64,000 nt of DNA, from NCBI RefSeq assembly GCF_013377995.1, contig NZ_CP055305.1:1798001-1862000 (forward strand), in the 5' to 3' direction. Each line of letters opens with the position of its first letter. The stretch's first letter is position 1. Position numbers and translations under genes: made by a program. The notes under the pieces are model-generated. The model saw only the letters and a list, made by a program, of their open reading frames with translations. It did no database searches and was not told where the DNA came from. Below are positions 17,213 to 26,249 of this stretch, one piece after another. This stretch comes from Mannheimia pernigra. GTDB taxonomy: Bacteria; Pseudomonadota; Gammaproteobacteria; Enterobacterales; Pasteurellaceae.

Positions 17213-18661
17213 CTAGCTATTTAGTGCTCTTAAAATATCATCTACTCGTTCTTTCGCATCACCAAACAACATTTGGGTGTTCTCTTTAAAGAAGAGTGGA
17301 TTTTGCACACCAGCATAACCTACTGCCATTGAGCGTTTAAATACAACAACATTCTGTGCTTTCCATACTTCAAGTACTGGCATTCCTGCAATTGGGCTAG
17401 ATGGATCATCTAATGCAGCTGGATTTACGGTATCATTTGCACCAATCACCAATACAACATCAGTATCTTTAAAATCATCATTGATTTCATCCATTTCTAA
17501 CACCACATCATAAGGTACTTTTGCTTCTGCTAATAACACGTTCATATGACCTGGTAAACGCCCTGCCACAGGATGAATACCAAAACGGACATTCACACCT
17601 TTTTCACGTAATTTTGCTGTAATTTCTGCTACTGGATATTGTGCTTGTGCTACAGCCATACCGTAGCCTGGAGTGATGATAACAGAGCTTGCATTTTTCA
17701 GCATTTCTGCCACGTCTTCTGCATTAGTTTCACGATGTTCGCCATATTCAGTATCGCCTGAACCAGATTGAACGTCATTACCAAAACCGCCAGCAATGAC
17801 ACTGATAAATGAACGATTCATCGCTTTACACATAATGTAAGAAAGGATTGCACCAGAAGAACCAACCAACGCACCTGTTACGATTAATAAATCGTTGCTC
17901 AGCATAAAACCTGCTGCAGCTGCTGCCCAACCTGAATAAGAATTCAGCATTGATACCACAACAGGCATATCTGCCCCACCAATTGAGGATACTAAATGCC
18001 AGCCGAATGCTAAGGCAATGACTGTCATAATTAACACAGGGAAAATATTTTCTGGATGATTTAAAAAGACAATCATTAGGAAGATCGAAACAACAATCGC
18101 TGCTAAATTCCATTTGTGTTTATGCGGAATATTTAACGCTGCAGAAGAAACTTTACGCCCAAACAATTTACCGCTTAATTTCCCAAAAGCCACTAATGAC
18201 CCCGAGAAGGTTACCGCACCAATGAAAATTCCTAAGAACACTTCCACATTATGAATGTTAGTAAGCGTTGCTTGTTCTGCTAAAAATGCGGCTTGTGCTA
18301 CTGCATCTAAATTTGCTGGCATTAAGGTTTCACTATGTAAACCATAGCTATTAAAACCAACTAATACAGCAGCTAAACCTACAAAACTATGAAGAATAGC
18401 CACAAGCTCAGGCATTTCAGTCATTTCTACTTTAATCGCTTTTTTAACGCCGATGAATCCACCTGCAGCCATTGCAATTAAAATCCAAATGGTACCGTGA
18501 GATTGAGGTCCAAAAATTGTCGCGACTAACGCAATTCCCATACCGACAATACCGTACCAGCAACCTGCTTTTGCCGTTTCGTGTTTAGAAAGACCCGCCA
18601 GACTCATAATAAAGAGAAGCGTGGCAATAATATATGCGGCAGTAACAAATCCAAAAGACAT
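17213..18661 (-). CDS. pntB: NAD(P) transhydrogenase beta subunit
   Basis: A 482-residue subunit, with an N-terminal membrane domain of about nine helices and a C-terminal NADP(H)-binding domain III. SIIGGADMPVV-like SSIGGADMPVVVSMLNSYSGWAAAA near 230-254 is the conserved proton-channel stretch; GYGMAVAQAQYPVAEI near 333-348 and IGANDTVNPAA near 413-423 bind NADP(H). Compared with E. coli it has about 18 extra residues near 107-130 (the QAAFLAEQATL stretch). The enzyme couples proton entry to NADPH formation. It lies 12 bases behind pntA. Confidence 0.95.
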   Translation of the reverse strand: MSFGFVTAAYIIATLLFIMSLAGLSKHETAKAGCWYGIVGMGIALVATIFGPQSHGTIWILIAMAAGGFIGVKKAIKVEMTEMPELVAILHSFVGLAAVLVGFNSYGLHSETLMPANLDAVAQAAFLAEQATLTNIHNVEVFLGIFIGAVTFSGSLVAFGKLSGKLFGRKVSSAALNIPHKHKWNLAAIVVSIFLMIVFLNHPENIFPVLIMTVIALAFGWHLVSSIGGADMPVVVSMLNSYSGWAAAAAGFMLSNDLLIVTGALVGSSGAILSYIMCKAMNRSFISVIAGGFGNDVQSGSGDTEYGEHRETNAEDVAEMLKNASSVIITPGYGMAVAQAQYPVAEITAKLREKGVNVRFGIHPVAGRLPGHMNVLLAEAKVPYDVVLEMDEINDDFKDTDVVLVIGANDTVNPAALDDPSSPIAGMPVLEVWKAQNVVVFKRSMAVGYAGVQNPLFFKENTQMLFGDAKERVDDILRALNS

Positions 18662-18673
18662 AGTTCGTTCTCC

Positions 18674-20215
18674 TTAACCTTTTCTAAACATTGCTAGCAT
18701 TCTTTGCGTAACTTTAAAGCCACCAAAAATATTGATGCTGGCAACTAAAATCGCAATAAAGGCTAAAATATCAATAAAGAAATTACCCACTGGTTGCGCA
18801 ATTTGTAATACCGCCCCAACGATGATAATACCTGAAATCGCATTAGTTACTGCCATAAGTGGCGTGTGTAATGCGTGACTTACGTTCCAAACGACATAAT
18901 AACCTACCACGCAAGCGAGTACAAACACGGTAAAATGCGATAAAAATGCCGCTGGAGCAACAGAAGAAATCCATAAAAATAACGCCCCCACGCCTGCCAT
19001 TACGCCATATTTCACACGAGGATTTACAGATTTTTCCTCTTTTTTGACCGCTTGTTGTGACGCTGCCGTTTGTTTTTGTGGTTGAGCTGAAACCTGAATT
19101 GGTGGAGCTGGCCACGTTAATTCGCCCTCACGCACAACCGTTACACCGCGTAGCACCACATCATCAAAATTAATCTCAATTTGGCCATCTTTATTCGGTG
19201 CTAATAATTTCAACAAATTCACTAAATTAGTGCCGTAAAGTTGGGAAGATTGCGTTGGCAAGCGCGCTGGGAAGTCAGTATAACCAATCACTTTCACTTG
19301 GTTATCTGTCACTACAACTTCACCTGCTTTGGTATATTCGCAGTTACCACCCGTTGCAGCGGCTAAATCTACAATCACCGAACCTGGCTTCATTGAATCC
19401 ACCATTTCTTTTGTGATTAAGCGAGGTGCTGGTTTGCCTGGAATAGCCGCAGTGGTAATGATAATATCCACTTCTTTTGCTTGAGCTGCATAAAGCTCCA
19501 TTGCACGGCGGTTGAACTCTTCCGACATCACTTTTGCGTAGCCATCACCCGAGCCACCTTCTTCTTCAAAATCAATTTCTAAGAAGTCAGCCCCCATTGA
19601 TTGAACTTGTTCTTTTACTTCTGGGCGAGAGTCAAAAGCTCGTACAATAGCACCTAAACTATTTGCTGCACCAATTGCGGCCAAACCTGCTACTCCCGCA
19701 CCAATCACCAGTACTTTTGCTGGCGGCACTTTACCTGCAGCGGTAATTTGACCTGTGAAGAAACTACCAAATGAATTAGCGGCTTCAATTACTGCACGAT
19801 AACCTGAAATATTTGCCATTGAACTTAACGCATCTAATGCTTGTGCACGAGAAATACGTGGTACAGCATCCATTGCGAGTACATTGATTTTTTTAGACTG
19901 CAATTTTTCCATTAATTCTGGATTTTGTGCAGGCCAAATAAAGCTCACTAAGGTGGCACCTTCTTTAATTAATTCAATTTCAGACTCTGTTGGTGCATTA
20001 ACTTTAAAGATAATGTCTGAGTTCCAAACGTCTTGTTGAGTGCCGATATTTGCACCTGCATTTAAAAATGCATTGTCTTCAAAGCTCGCCTTAAAGCCTG
20101 CATTTTGTTCAATGAGGACATCAAAGCCTAATTTTTTAATCTGCTCAACGGTTTTAGGCGTTGCCGCCACACGAGTTTCACCGTCTAGCAGCTCTTTTGG
20201 TATACCAATAAGCAT
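18674..20215 (-). CDS. pntA: NAD(P) transhydrogenase alpha subunit
   Basis: A 513-residue subunit. Domain I binds NAD(H): IGIPKELLDGETRVAATPKTV at the start and VLVIGAGVAGLAAIGAANSLG near 166-186. A linker near 375-400 leads to four C-terminal membrane helices. The linker holds an uptake signal read in frame as QQAV and followed by KKEEK. The ATG at 20215 has AGGAG ahead and matches the family start; the longer frame adds ten unconserved residues. Together with pntB it forms the proton-translocating transhydrogenase. Confidence 0.95.
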   Translation of the reverse strand: MLIGIPKELLDGETRVAATPKTVEQIKKLGFDVLIEQNAGFKASFEDNAFLNAGANIGTQQDVWNSDIIFKVNAPTESEIELIKEGATLVSFIWPAQNPELMEKLQSKKINVLAMDAVPRISRAQALDALSSMANISGYRAVIEAANSFGSFFTGQITAAGKVPPAKVLVIGAGVAGLAAIGAANSLGAIVRAFDSRPEVKEQVQSMGADFLEIDFEEEGGSGDGYAKVMSEEFNRRAMELYAAQAKEVDIIITTAAIPGKPAPRLITKEMVDSMKPGSVIVDLAAATGGNCEYTKAGEVVVTDNQVKVIGYTDFPARLPTQSSQLYGTNLVNLLKLLAPNKDGQIEINFDDVVLRGVTVVREGELTWPAPPIQVSAQPQKQTAASQQAVKKEEKSVNPRVKYGVMAGVGALFLWISSVAPAAFLSHFTVFVLACVVGYYVVWNVSHALHTPLMAVTNAISGIIIVGAVLQIAQPVGNFFIDILAFIAILVASINIFGGFKVTQRMLAMFRKG

Positions 20216-20425
20216 AAAGACTCCTGTATGGTTGTTATTATTCAAAGCTAAATAAATAGCCGGCTCAAGTTAAAAACACGTTAAATGTACCACTAAATAG
20301 AGTAAATTTGTAAAAAAATCTTACTATTTAAAAGGATTATTTGATGTTTTTTCAAATTTTAAGCTAACAAAAATTTTGATAAACTGTTCGCGTAAGAAAG
20401 ATTTAACCAAAAAAGACACAATCCA

Positions 20426-21142
20426 ATGAAAATTTTCAATCACATTCAGATTATTCTAGTCGAACCCTCACTCCCAGCCAACATAGGCTCTGCTGCACGT
20501 GCAATGAAAACAATGGGTTTATCTCATTTACGTTTAGTCTCACCCAAACAGCCTATTGATGAACAAGCCAGATCGCTTGCCGCGGGCGCAAAAGAGGTAT
20601 TAGATAACGCCCAAACTTATGCTACGTTTGATGATGCGATTGCAGATTGCCAACTCGTTATTGGCACCAGTGCCAGACTCCGTCATTTACAAAATACCTT
20701 AGTTGAACCAAGAGATTGTGGTGAATTAGTGATAAACCGAGTCAGCGTTGGTAAAGTTGCGATAGTATTTGGGCGAGAACGTGTTGGGCTAACTAATGAA
20801 GAGTTGCTGAAATGCCAATATCACCTCAATTTCCCGACTAATCCTGATTATGGCTCACTCAATTTAGCAATGGCGGTACAACTAGCAAGCTACGAAATCC
20901 GTATGGCGTATTTGCAAAAAACAGCAGAAAAACAACCGCTTGTAGAGGCAAAAGAATATCCTACAGCAGAAGCGTTAGAGCATTTTTTTGCTCACACCGA
21001 GCGGTTATATAAAAAATTAGGTTTTATCCGCAATGAAGCGGTTATGCTGAAACTTCGCCGATTATATCAGCGAGCAGAATTGGAAACGAATGAAGTAAAT
21101 TTACTAAGAGGAATGCTAACCGCCGTTGAAAAAGCAAACTAA
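20426..21142 (+). CDS. trmJ: tRNA (cytidine/uridine-2'-O-)-methyltransferase TrmJ
   Basis: A 238-residue SPOUT methyltransferase. It starts IILVEPSLPANIGSAARAMKTMG (after MKIFNHIQ), with the knot region VAIVFGRERVGLTNEELLKC near 113-132 and LNFPTNPDYGSLNLAMAVQLASYE near 137-160. TrmJ methylates the 2'-OH of residue 32 in several tRNAs. The C-terminal 70 residues form the extra helical dimerization part of TrmJ, which TrmL lacks. It is divergent from pntA. An uptake signal is read as KQPLVE. Confidence 0.93.
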   Translation: MKIFNHIQIILVEPSLPANIGSAARAMKTMGLSHLRLVSPKQPIDEQARSLAAGAKEVLDNAQTYATFDDAIADCQLVIGTSARLRHLQNTLVEPRDCGELVINRVSVGKVAIVFGRERVGLTNEELLKCQYHLNFPTNPDYGSLNLAMAVQLASYEIRMAYLQKTAEKQPLVEAKEYPTAEALEHFFAHTERLYKKLGFIRNEAVMLKLRRLYQRAELETNEVNLLRGMLTAVEKAN

Positions 21143-21257
21143 ATAAGCCGTATAAAGTTTATGAAGATTAAAATTGGTCAGTCATCTAGCTATCTTCGTT
21201 TTTTCTCTATACAATGTGTATAATTTTTCACACTCTTTTATTTTATAGGACTTAATA

Positions 21258-21842
21258 ATGAAAAAGATTTTTTGGATTTTATTGATCGCAGTGCTTGCAG
21301 TGGGTGGTTATTCATTAACAAAATATAACGAATTAATGCGTGCGGAAGAAGACATTAACTCTGTATGGGGGAATGTGGAATCAGCTTACCAACGCCGTGC
21401 TGATTTAATTCCGAACTTAGTCAACACAGTAAAAGGTCAAGCTAACTTTGAGAAAGAAACATTAACTTCTGTGATTGAAGCTCGTGCAAAAGCAACCGCT
21501 GTAACAGTTGATCCAAGCAATGTCACCGAAGAGCAAATGGCAAAATTCCAAGAAGCTCAACAAGGCGTAAACTCAGCGCTATCTCGTTTATTAGTTTCAG
21601 TAGAAAGATACCCTGAATTAAAAGCTCACGATGCATTTTTAAATCTTCAAGCACAATTAGAGGGCACCGAAAACCGCATTAATGTTGAACGTAATAACTT
21701 TAATGAAAAAGTGAAAGAATACAACAAAAAGGTGCGTGAGTTCCCAACTAAATTAGCCGCGATGATGATGGGATTTAAAACCAAACCACAATTCAAATCT
21801 GAAGCGGGTTCAGATAAAGCACCAACAGTAAACTTTAACTAA
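21258..21842 (+). CDS. LemA family protein
   Basis: A 194-residue protein with one N-terminal membrane segment (residues 4-22) followed by an all-helical LemA domain. The conserved pattern NSVWGNVESAYQRRADLIPNLVNTVKGQANFEKETL-like block spans residues 34-70. The C-terminal end is outside the membrane. Function in bacteria is unclear; LemA genes often sit beside TPM-domain genes, as here. It leads a three-gene cluster but is followed by a strong hairpin, so the next genes may be expressed less. Confidence 0.9.
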   Translation: MKKIFWILLIAVLAVGGYSLTKYNELMRAEEDINSVWGNVESAYQRRADLIPNLVNTVKGQANFEKETLTSVIEARAKATAVTVDPSNVTEEQMAKFQEAQQGVNSALSRLLVSVERYPELKAHDAFLNLQAQLEGTENRINVERNNFNEKVKEYNKKVREFPTKLAAMMMGFKTKPQFKSEAGSDKAPTVNFN

Positions 21843-21866
21843 GTGATATTAATTTAGCTATATTTT

Positions 21867-21910
21867 AAAGCAATAAGCGCTTTTAAATTCGGTGCTTATT
21901 GCTTTATTTT
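21867..21910 (+). terminator. terminator or attenuator between lemA and TPM genes
   Basis: Perfect 12-bp arms AAAGCAATAAGC (21867-21878) and GCTTATTGCTTT (21894-21905) are followed by ATTTTT. The next ribosome-binding site (AAGGGGACG) begins directly after. It looks like an intrinsic terminator that would reduce read-through. Confidence 0.82.
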
Positions 21911-21922
21911 TAAGGGGACGAA

Positions 21923-22381
21923 ATGGGACTACTTTCTTTTCTTTCTAATCAATTGCCTATTGATACTCATCTTATCAAACAGGCTATCACTCATTTAGAG
22001 CAGCATACTTCTGCAGAATTGCGTGTTGTGGTAGAGCGAAAAGCCAAAATCAAGAAGATGCAAAATGCTGCTATTGTGCGAGCAAATCAACTGTTTGATG
22101 AATTGAATATGCAAGAGACCGCACAGCGTAACGGAGTGCTGATTTATCTCTCATTTAAACCCCATTATGTTGCGGTCATTGGCGATGAAGGCATTCATCA
22201 AAAAGTGGGGGATGATTTCTGGCAAAAAATTTATCAGGCAATGTGCACTCATTGCCAAAACCAACATTATACTCAAGCCATTTGTGACGCTATTAAAAGT
22301 GTGGAAGAGCCTTTAGCCTACTATTTTCCTTATCAAGAAGATGATAAAAACGAGCTGTCTAATGAGGTGGTGATTAAATGA
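21923..22381 (+). CDS. TPM-domain protein (short form, no signal peptide)
   Basis: A 152-residue protein without a signal peptide or membrane segment. It has the TPM fold pattern: AITHLEQHTSAELRVVVERKAK near 20-41, RNGVLIYLSFKPHYVAVIGDEGIHQKVGDDFW near 73-104. TPM domains occur in plant thylakoid proteins (TLP18.3) and in bacterial YgcG-type proteins; no activity is established for this one. AAGGGGACG precedes the ATG. Its stop overlaps the start of the next TPM gene by four bases (ATGA). Confidence 0.85.
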   Translation: MGLLSFLSNQLPIDTHLIKQAITHLEQHTSAELRVVVERKAKIKKMQNAAIVRANQLFDELNMQETAQRNGVLIYLSFKPHYVAVIGDEGIHQKVGDDFWQKIYQAMCTHCQNQHYTQAICDAIKSVEEPLAYYFPYQEDDKNELSNEVVIK

Positions 22382-23175
22382 TGAAATCCATTTGCAACAT
22401 TTTTACCCAATTCAACCGCTTGTTATTTATTCTACTGACAGCATTTAGCATAAATGCAGTGGCGGTAACCTACCCTGATCCACCCGATCCGTTTTATTAC
22501 ATTACGGATTACACAAAAAATACGCTAAGCCAGCAAGAATGGCGAATCTTGGAAGATGCGTTAATTGCAAACCGAGCCAACACCAGCTCACAAATTGCAG
22601 TAGTGATTGTGCCAAGCACAGAAGGAGAAGCCGTTTCTACCTATGCTCACACATTATTCAACAAATGGGGAATTGGGCGTAGCCAAAATAACGAAAACAA
22701 TGGTATTTTGTTACTGATTGCCAAAAACGACCGCAAGCTCTTTATTGCGACAGGGAGAGGTTTAGAAGGTGCGTTACCTGATGCTATCGCATCAAGCATT
22801 ATCCGTAATGAAATCACGCCATTTTTCAAGCAAGAGCAATATGCTGCTGGAATTGCTCGCGGATTATCCGCCATTATGGCAGCCATTAACGACGAATATG
22901 CACCTTACGCCAGCGACGAGAACGAAGCACAAGAATTTGATGGGCTATTTTTCTTCCTGTTTGCCGCAATGGTGATTTTCCTCATATTCCGCCCACGCAA
23001 TCATACCTACATTAGCCCAAGCTCAATGGATCAACTGGGAAGAGTGTTAAGAGAAAGCCAACATAGAAATGGTGGTTTCGGCAGACATTCAGGAGGGTTT
23101 GGCAGCAGCTTCGGCAGTGGCGATAGTTTTGGGGGCGGTTCATCAGGCGGTGGTGGTGCTGGCGGAAGCTGGTAA
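22378..23175 (+). CDS. TPM-domain protein with membrane anchor and Gly-rich tail (YgcG-like)
   Basis: A 265-residue protein. A signal peptide covers about residues 1-29, then comes a TPM domain: VTYPDPPDPFYYITDYTKNTL near 30-50, TSSQIAVVIVPSTEGEAV near 69-86, NNGILLLIAKNDRKLFIATGRGLEG near 105-129. A membrane helix lies near 184-202 (FFFLFAAMVIFLIF) and the tail is Gly/Ser-rich, ending GGSSGGGGAGGSW. This layout is that of YgcG family proteins. Function is unknown; the LemA-TPM-TPM linkage suggests a shared envelope role. The ATGA overlap with the previous gene implies coupling. Confidence 0.87.
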   Translation: MMKSICNIFTQFNRLLFILLTAFSINAVAVTYPDPPDPFYYITDYTKNTLSQQEWRILEDALIANRANTSSQIAVVIVPSTEGEAVSTYAHTLFNKWGIGRSQNNENNGILLLIAKNDRKLFIATGRGLEGALPDAIASSIIRNEITPFFKQEQYAAGIARGLSAIMAAINDEYAPYASDENEAQEFDGLFFFLFAAMVIFLIFRPRNHTYISPSSMDQLGRVLRESQHRNGGFGRHSGGFGSSFGSGDSFGGGSSGGGGAGGSW

Positions 23176-23193
23176 TTTCTCCAAACTCACATT

Positions 23194-23254
23194 CAAGCGG
23201 TCAAATTTTTAGAATACTTGCGTTGGCAAAATATTTAGGAAATTAGACCGCTTG
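23194..23254 (+). terminator. inverted uptake-signal pair after the TPM operon
   Basis: CAAGCGGTC (23194-23202) and GACCGCTTG (23246-23254) can form a 9-bp stem with a long loop, 18 bases past the stop of the second TPM gene. It may act as a weak terminator. Nothing else is recognisable in the rest of the gap to ppc (23255-23440), which must hold the ppc promoter. Confidence 0.55.
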
Positions 23255-23440
23255 CATTATACCCATATTTAAAAATGCCCATTGGTTGTAATGTTAAATT
23301 GCTTCGCCAAGCAAGCACTAAGATAAAACAACAAATTTTTATCATTTAATCCAAATTTTTAATTAAATATATTTGCTATTTCTACCTATTTTAGGCATAT
23401 TTAGAATTAGTTTAATTTATATTAATAATAGGAAATTTTT

Positions 23441-26080
23441 ATGAGTCAGCAATATTCCAGCATACACAATAACATTCAGATATTAGGTGACTTCTTAGGT
23501 CAAACTATCCGTGATGCTCAAGGCGATTATATTCTTGATTTAATTGAGAGTATTCGTGTGTTATCCAGAGACTCTCGCTCTGGCGATGAAACTGCCCGTG
23601 AGCAATTATTAGACAAATTAGCCAATATTTCTAATGATGATGTTCTGCCTGTTGCTCGTGCTTTTAGCCATTTTTTAAACCTCACTAATATTGCTGAACA
23701 ACATCAAACGGTTTCACGCCATCATACCAATAAATTATTAGGAAGCCGTTCATTAGATTCACTTTTTCTTCGCTTAAAATCGCAAAATATTCCAGTTGAA
23801 AAAGTAATTAAAACCGTTGAAAGCCTGCTGATTGATTTAGTTTTAACCGCCCATCCAACAGAAGTAACTCGTCGCTCCTTAGGGCATAAGCACGTTGAAA
23901 TTAATAAATGTTTAGACTTGTTAGAACACGATGATTTAACCGAATCGGAGAGCTATAAAATTAAACGCCGTTTAATGCAGCTTATCGCTCTTGCGTGGCA
24001 TACTAATGAGATCAGAACTCAACGTCCTACGCCTATTGATGAAGCAAAAGGCGGTATGGCAGTGATTGAAAATAGCTTATGGACCGCTGTACCTGAGTTC
24101 TGTCGCCAGCTTAATTTTTATTTAGAGAAACATTTCAATGTGCAATATCCAGTAAGCCTAGCACCTGTTCGATTTTCCTCTTGGATGGGTGGCGACCGTG
24201 ATGGCAACCCATTTGTGACAGCTGAAACTACTCGCCACGTATTAAGAATGAATCGTTGGAAAGCCGCAGAGTTATTCTTAGCAGATATTAAACATCTCAA
24301 CGAAGAATTATCTATTACACAATGTACACCTGAATTTCGTACTAAATATGGCGATCATTTAGAACCTTACCGTGTCGTGTTAAAAGAGTTACGCCAAAAA
24401 TTAGCCAATACTGAAATTTATTATGCAGAACTCTTAGAAGATAGAATTTCTACCATCGATGAAGATGATATTTTAACGTCAGATGATCAACTTTGGCAGC
24501 CTCTATTTGACTGCTATGAATCTCTACAAGCTTGTGGTATGCGAATTATTGCAAATGGTGCATTATTAGACTGTTTACGTCGCATAAGTTGCTTTGGTTT
24601 AAATCTATCTCGTTTAGATATCCGCCAAGAAAGCACCCGTCACGAAATGGCGATTGCAGAAATTACTCGCTATATCGGATTAGGCGATTATTCGCATTGG
24701 ACAGAAGATGATAAACAGGCTTTCTTAGTGCGTGAGCTAAACTCTCGTCGTCCGCTTATTCCACATAATTGGACACCAAGTGCCGAAACAAAAGAAGTGT
24801 TAGATACTTGTAAAATTGTCGCTGAACAGCCACAAGGTGTAATTTCTGCTTATGTCATTTCAATGGCACGTGAAGCATCGGATGTCTTAGCTGTCCATCT
24901 TCTATTGAAAGAAGCAGGCTGTAAATTTACCATTCCAGTTGCTCCGTTGTTTGAAACATTAGGGGATTTGGATCACAGTGAAAAAGTGATGACCGATTTA
25001 TTTAATATTGGTTGGTATCGTGGTGTGATTAATAATTACCAGATGATTATGATAGGCTACTCAGATTCTGCAAAAGATGCGGGTATGTTAGCCGCAGGCT
25101 GGGCACAATATCGAGCACAAGAAGCACTGGTCAATTTATGTGAGAAATACAATATTGAGCTTACACTGTTTCACGGTCGAGGCGGAACGATTGGACGTGG
25201 CGGCGCCCCAGCTCACGCAGCCCTACTCTCTCAACCTCCTCGATCACTCAAAAATGGTTTACGAGTAACCGAACAAGGTGAGATGATTCGCTTTAAATTA
25301 GGCTTGCCTGCGGTTGCACTTGAAAGTTTAGAACTTTACGCTAGTGCTATTTTAGAAGCTAATATTTTCCCACCGCCTGAGCCAAAACAAGAATGGCGAG
25401 ATGTATTAGCCAAAGCGTCTAATATTTCTTGTCAAATTTACCGTAATATGGTGCGTGGCGAGGAAGATTTCGTACCTTATTTCCGAGCGGCGACCCCAGA
25501 GCAAGAACTCTCTCGCTTACCGCTTGGCTCACGCCCTGCAAAACGTAATCCTAAAGGCGGCGTAGAAAGTTTAAGAGCTATTCCTTGGATTTTTGCTTGG
25601 ATGCAAAACCGCTTAATGCTTCCTGCTTGGTTAGGCGCAGGACAAGCATTGCAACAACTGATTAATGATGGCAATGAAAAGCTGTTAAAAGAGATGTGTA
25701 ACGAATGGCCATTCTTCTCAACGCGTATCGGAATGCTAGAAATGGTCTTTAGTAAAGCTGATGTTTGGTTAGCTGAATATTACGATCAACGCTTAGTCGA
25801 TCCAAACCTGCACCGTTTAGGTAATATGCTTCGTACACAATTACAAGCTGATCTTAAAACCGTATTAGCACTTGCTCACGACGGTCAATTAATGGCAGAT
25901 CTGCCTTGGATTGCCGAATCTATCGCACTGCGTAATGTTTATACTGACCCGCTTAACTTACTCCAGGTGGAACTTTTACACCGTATTCGTAGTCAAGGGG
26001 AAAATGCCGATCCTGAATTAGAACAAGCTCTAATGATTACGATCACAGGTATCGCAGCTGGTATGCGTAATACCGGTTAG
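23441..26080 (+). CDS. ppc: phosphoenolpyruvate carboxylase
   Basis: An 879-residue enzyme, usual length. The catalytic blocks are VLTAHPTEVTRRSLGHKH near 135-152 (His in TAHPTE), WMGGDRDGNPFV near 247-258, and the Gly-rich FHGRGGTIGRGGAPAHAALLSQPP near 580-603. The protein ends with RNTG, the conserved C-terminal tetrapeptide-like end. It fixes bicarbonate onto PEP to make oxaloacetate and refills the incomplete citrate cycle. It stands alone, followed by a long uptake-signal hairpin, and faces lptD. Confidence 0.97.
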   Translation: MSQQYSSIHNNIQILGDFLGQTIRDAQGDYILDLIESIRVLSRDSRSGDETAREQLLDKLANISNDDVLPVARAFSHFLNLTNIAEQHQTVSRHHTNKLLGSRSLDSLFLRLKSQNIPVEKVIKTVESLLIDLVLTAHPTEVTRRSLGHKHVEINKCLDLLEHDDLTESESYKIKRRLMQLIALAWHTNEIRTQRPTPIDEAKGGMAVIENSLWTAVPEFCRQLNFYLEKHFNVQYPVSLAPVRFSSWMGGDRDGNPFVTAETTRHVLRMNRWKAAELFLADIKHLNEELSITQCTPEFRTKYGDHLEPYRVVLKELRQKLANTEIYYAELLEDRISTIDEDDILTSDDQLWQPLFDCYESLQACGMRIIANGALLDCLRRISCFGLNLSRLDIRQESTRHEMAIAEITRYIGLGDYSHWTEDDKQAFLVRELNSRRPLIPHNWTPSAETKEVLDTCKIVAEQPQGVISAYVISMAREASDVLAVHLLLKEAGCKFTIPVAPLFETLGDLDHSEKVMTDLFNIGWYRGVINNYQMIMIGYSDSAKDAGMLAAGWAQYRAQEALVNLCEKYNIELTLFHGRGGTIGRGGAPAHAALLSQPPRSLKNGLRVTEQGEMIRFKLGLPAVALESLELYASAILEANIFPPPEPKQEWRDVLAKASNISCQIYRNMVRGEEDFVPYFRAATPEQELSRLPLGSRPAKRNPKGGVESLRAIPWIFAWMQNRLMLPAWLGAGQALQQLINDGNEKLLKEMCNEWPFFSTRIGMLEMVFSKADVWLAEYYDQRLVDPNLHRLGNMLRTQLQADLKTVLALAHDGQLMADLPWIAESIALRNVYTDPLNLLQVELLHRIRSQGENADPELEQALMITITGIAAGMRNTG

Positions 26081-26087
26081 TTATATG

Positions 26088-26145
26088 ACAAGCGGTCTGA
26101 TTTAGTCAAAAATCTGCAAAATTCTGACTAAATCCGACCGCTTGT
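26088..26145. terminator. 21-bp uptake-signal hairpin after ppc
   Basis: Arms at 26088-26108 and 26125-26145 pair over 21 positions with one mismatch. Each begins at the outside with ACAAGCGGTC. It lies 8 bases past the ppc stop and is a likely ppc terminator. The right arm continues without a break into the decayed insertion-sequence end at 26146-26232, where the same bases encode LQAV of the orfA start. Confidence 0.8.
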
Positions 26146-26232
26146 AGTTTGAAAGATTGATTATATTTAACCATAAAAAAATCTGCGCCTTAATCAGCGG
26201 GTTATTTAGTCCAACTTTTGGGGAGCAGATCG
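26146..26232 (-). mobile_element. decayed left end of an IS3-family element
   Basis: Read on the minus strand, the segment starts GATCTGCTCCCCAAAAGT one base in from its tip at 26232. Some 37 bases later it has AAGGCGCAGATTTTTTTATG, then an open start that translates MVKYNQSFKLQAVGF. The tip and this ribosome-binding/start block match the second element at 57236-57451 (21 of 24 tip bases; 15 of 16 around the start). This is the terminal inverted repeat plus orfA start of an IS3-type (IS150-like) element; the rest is gone. It lies between the convergent ppc and lptD genes, its tip 17 bases from the lptD stop. Confidence 0.72.
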
Positions 26233-26249
26233 CTTTTCTCTCTTTTTAC

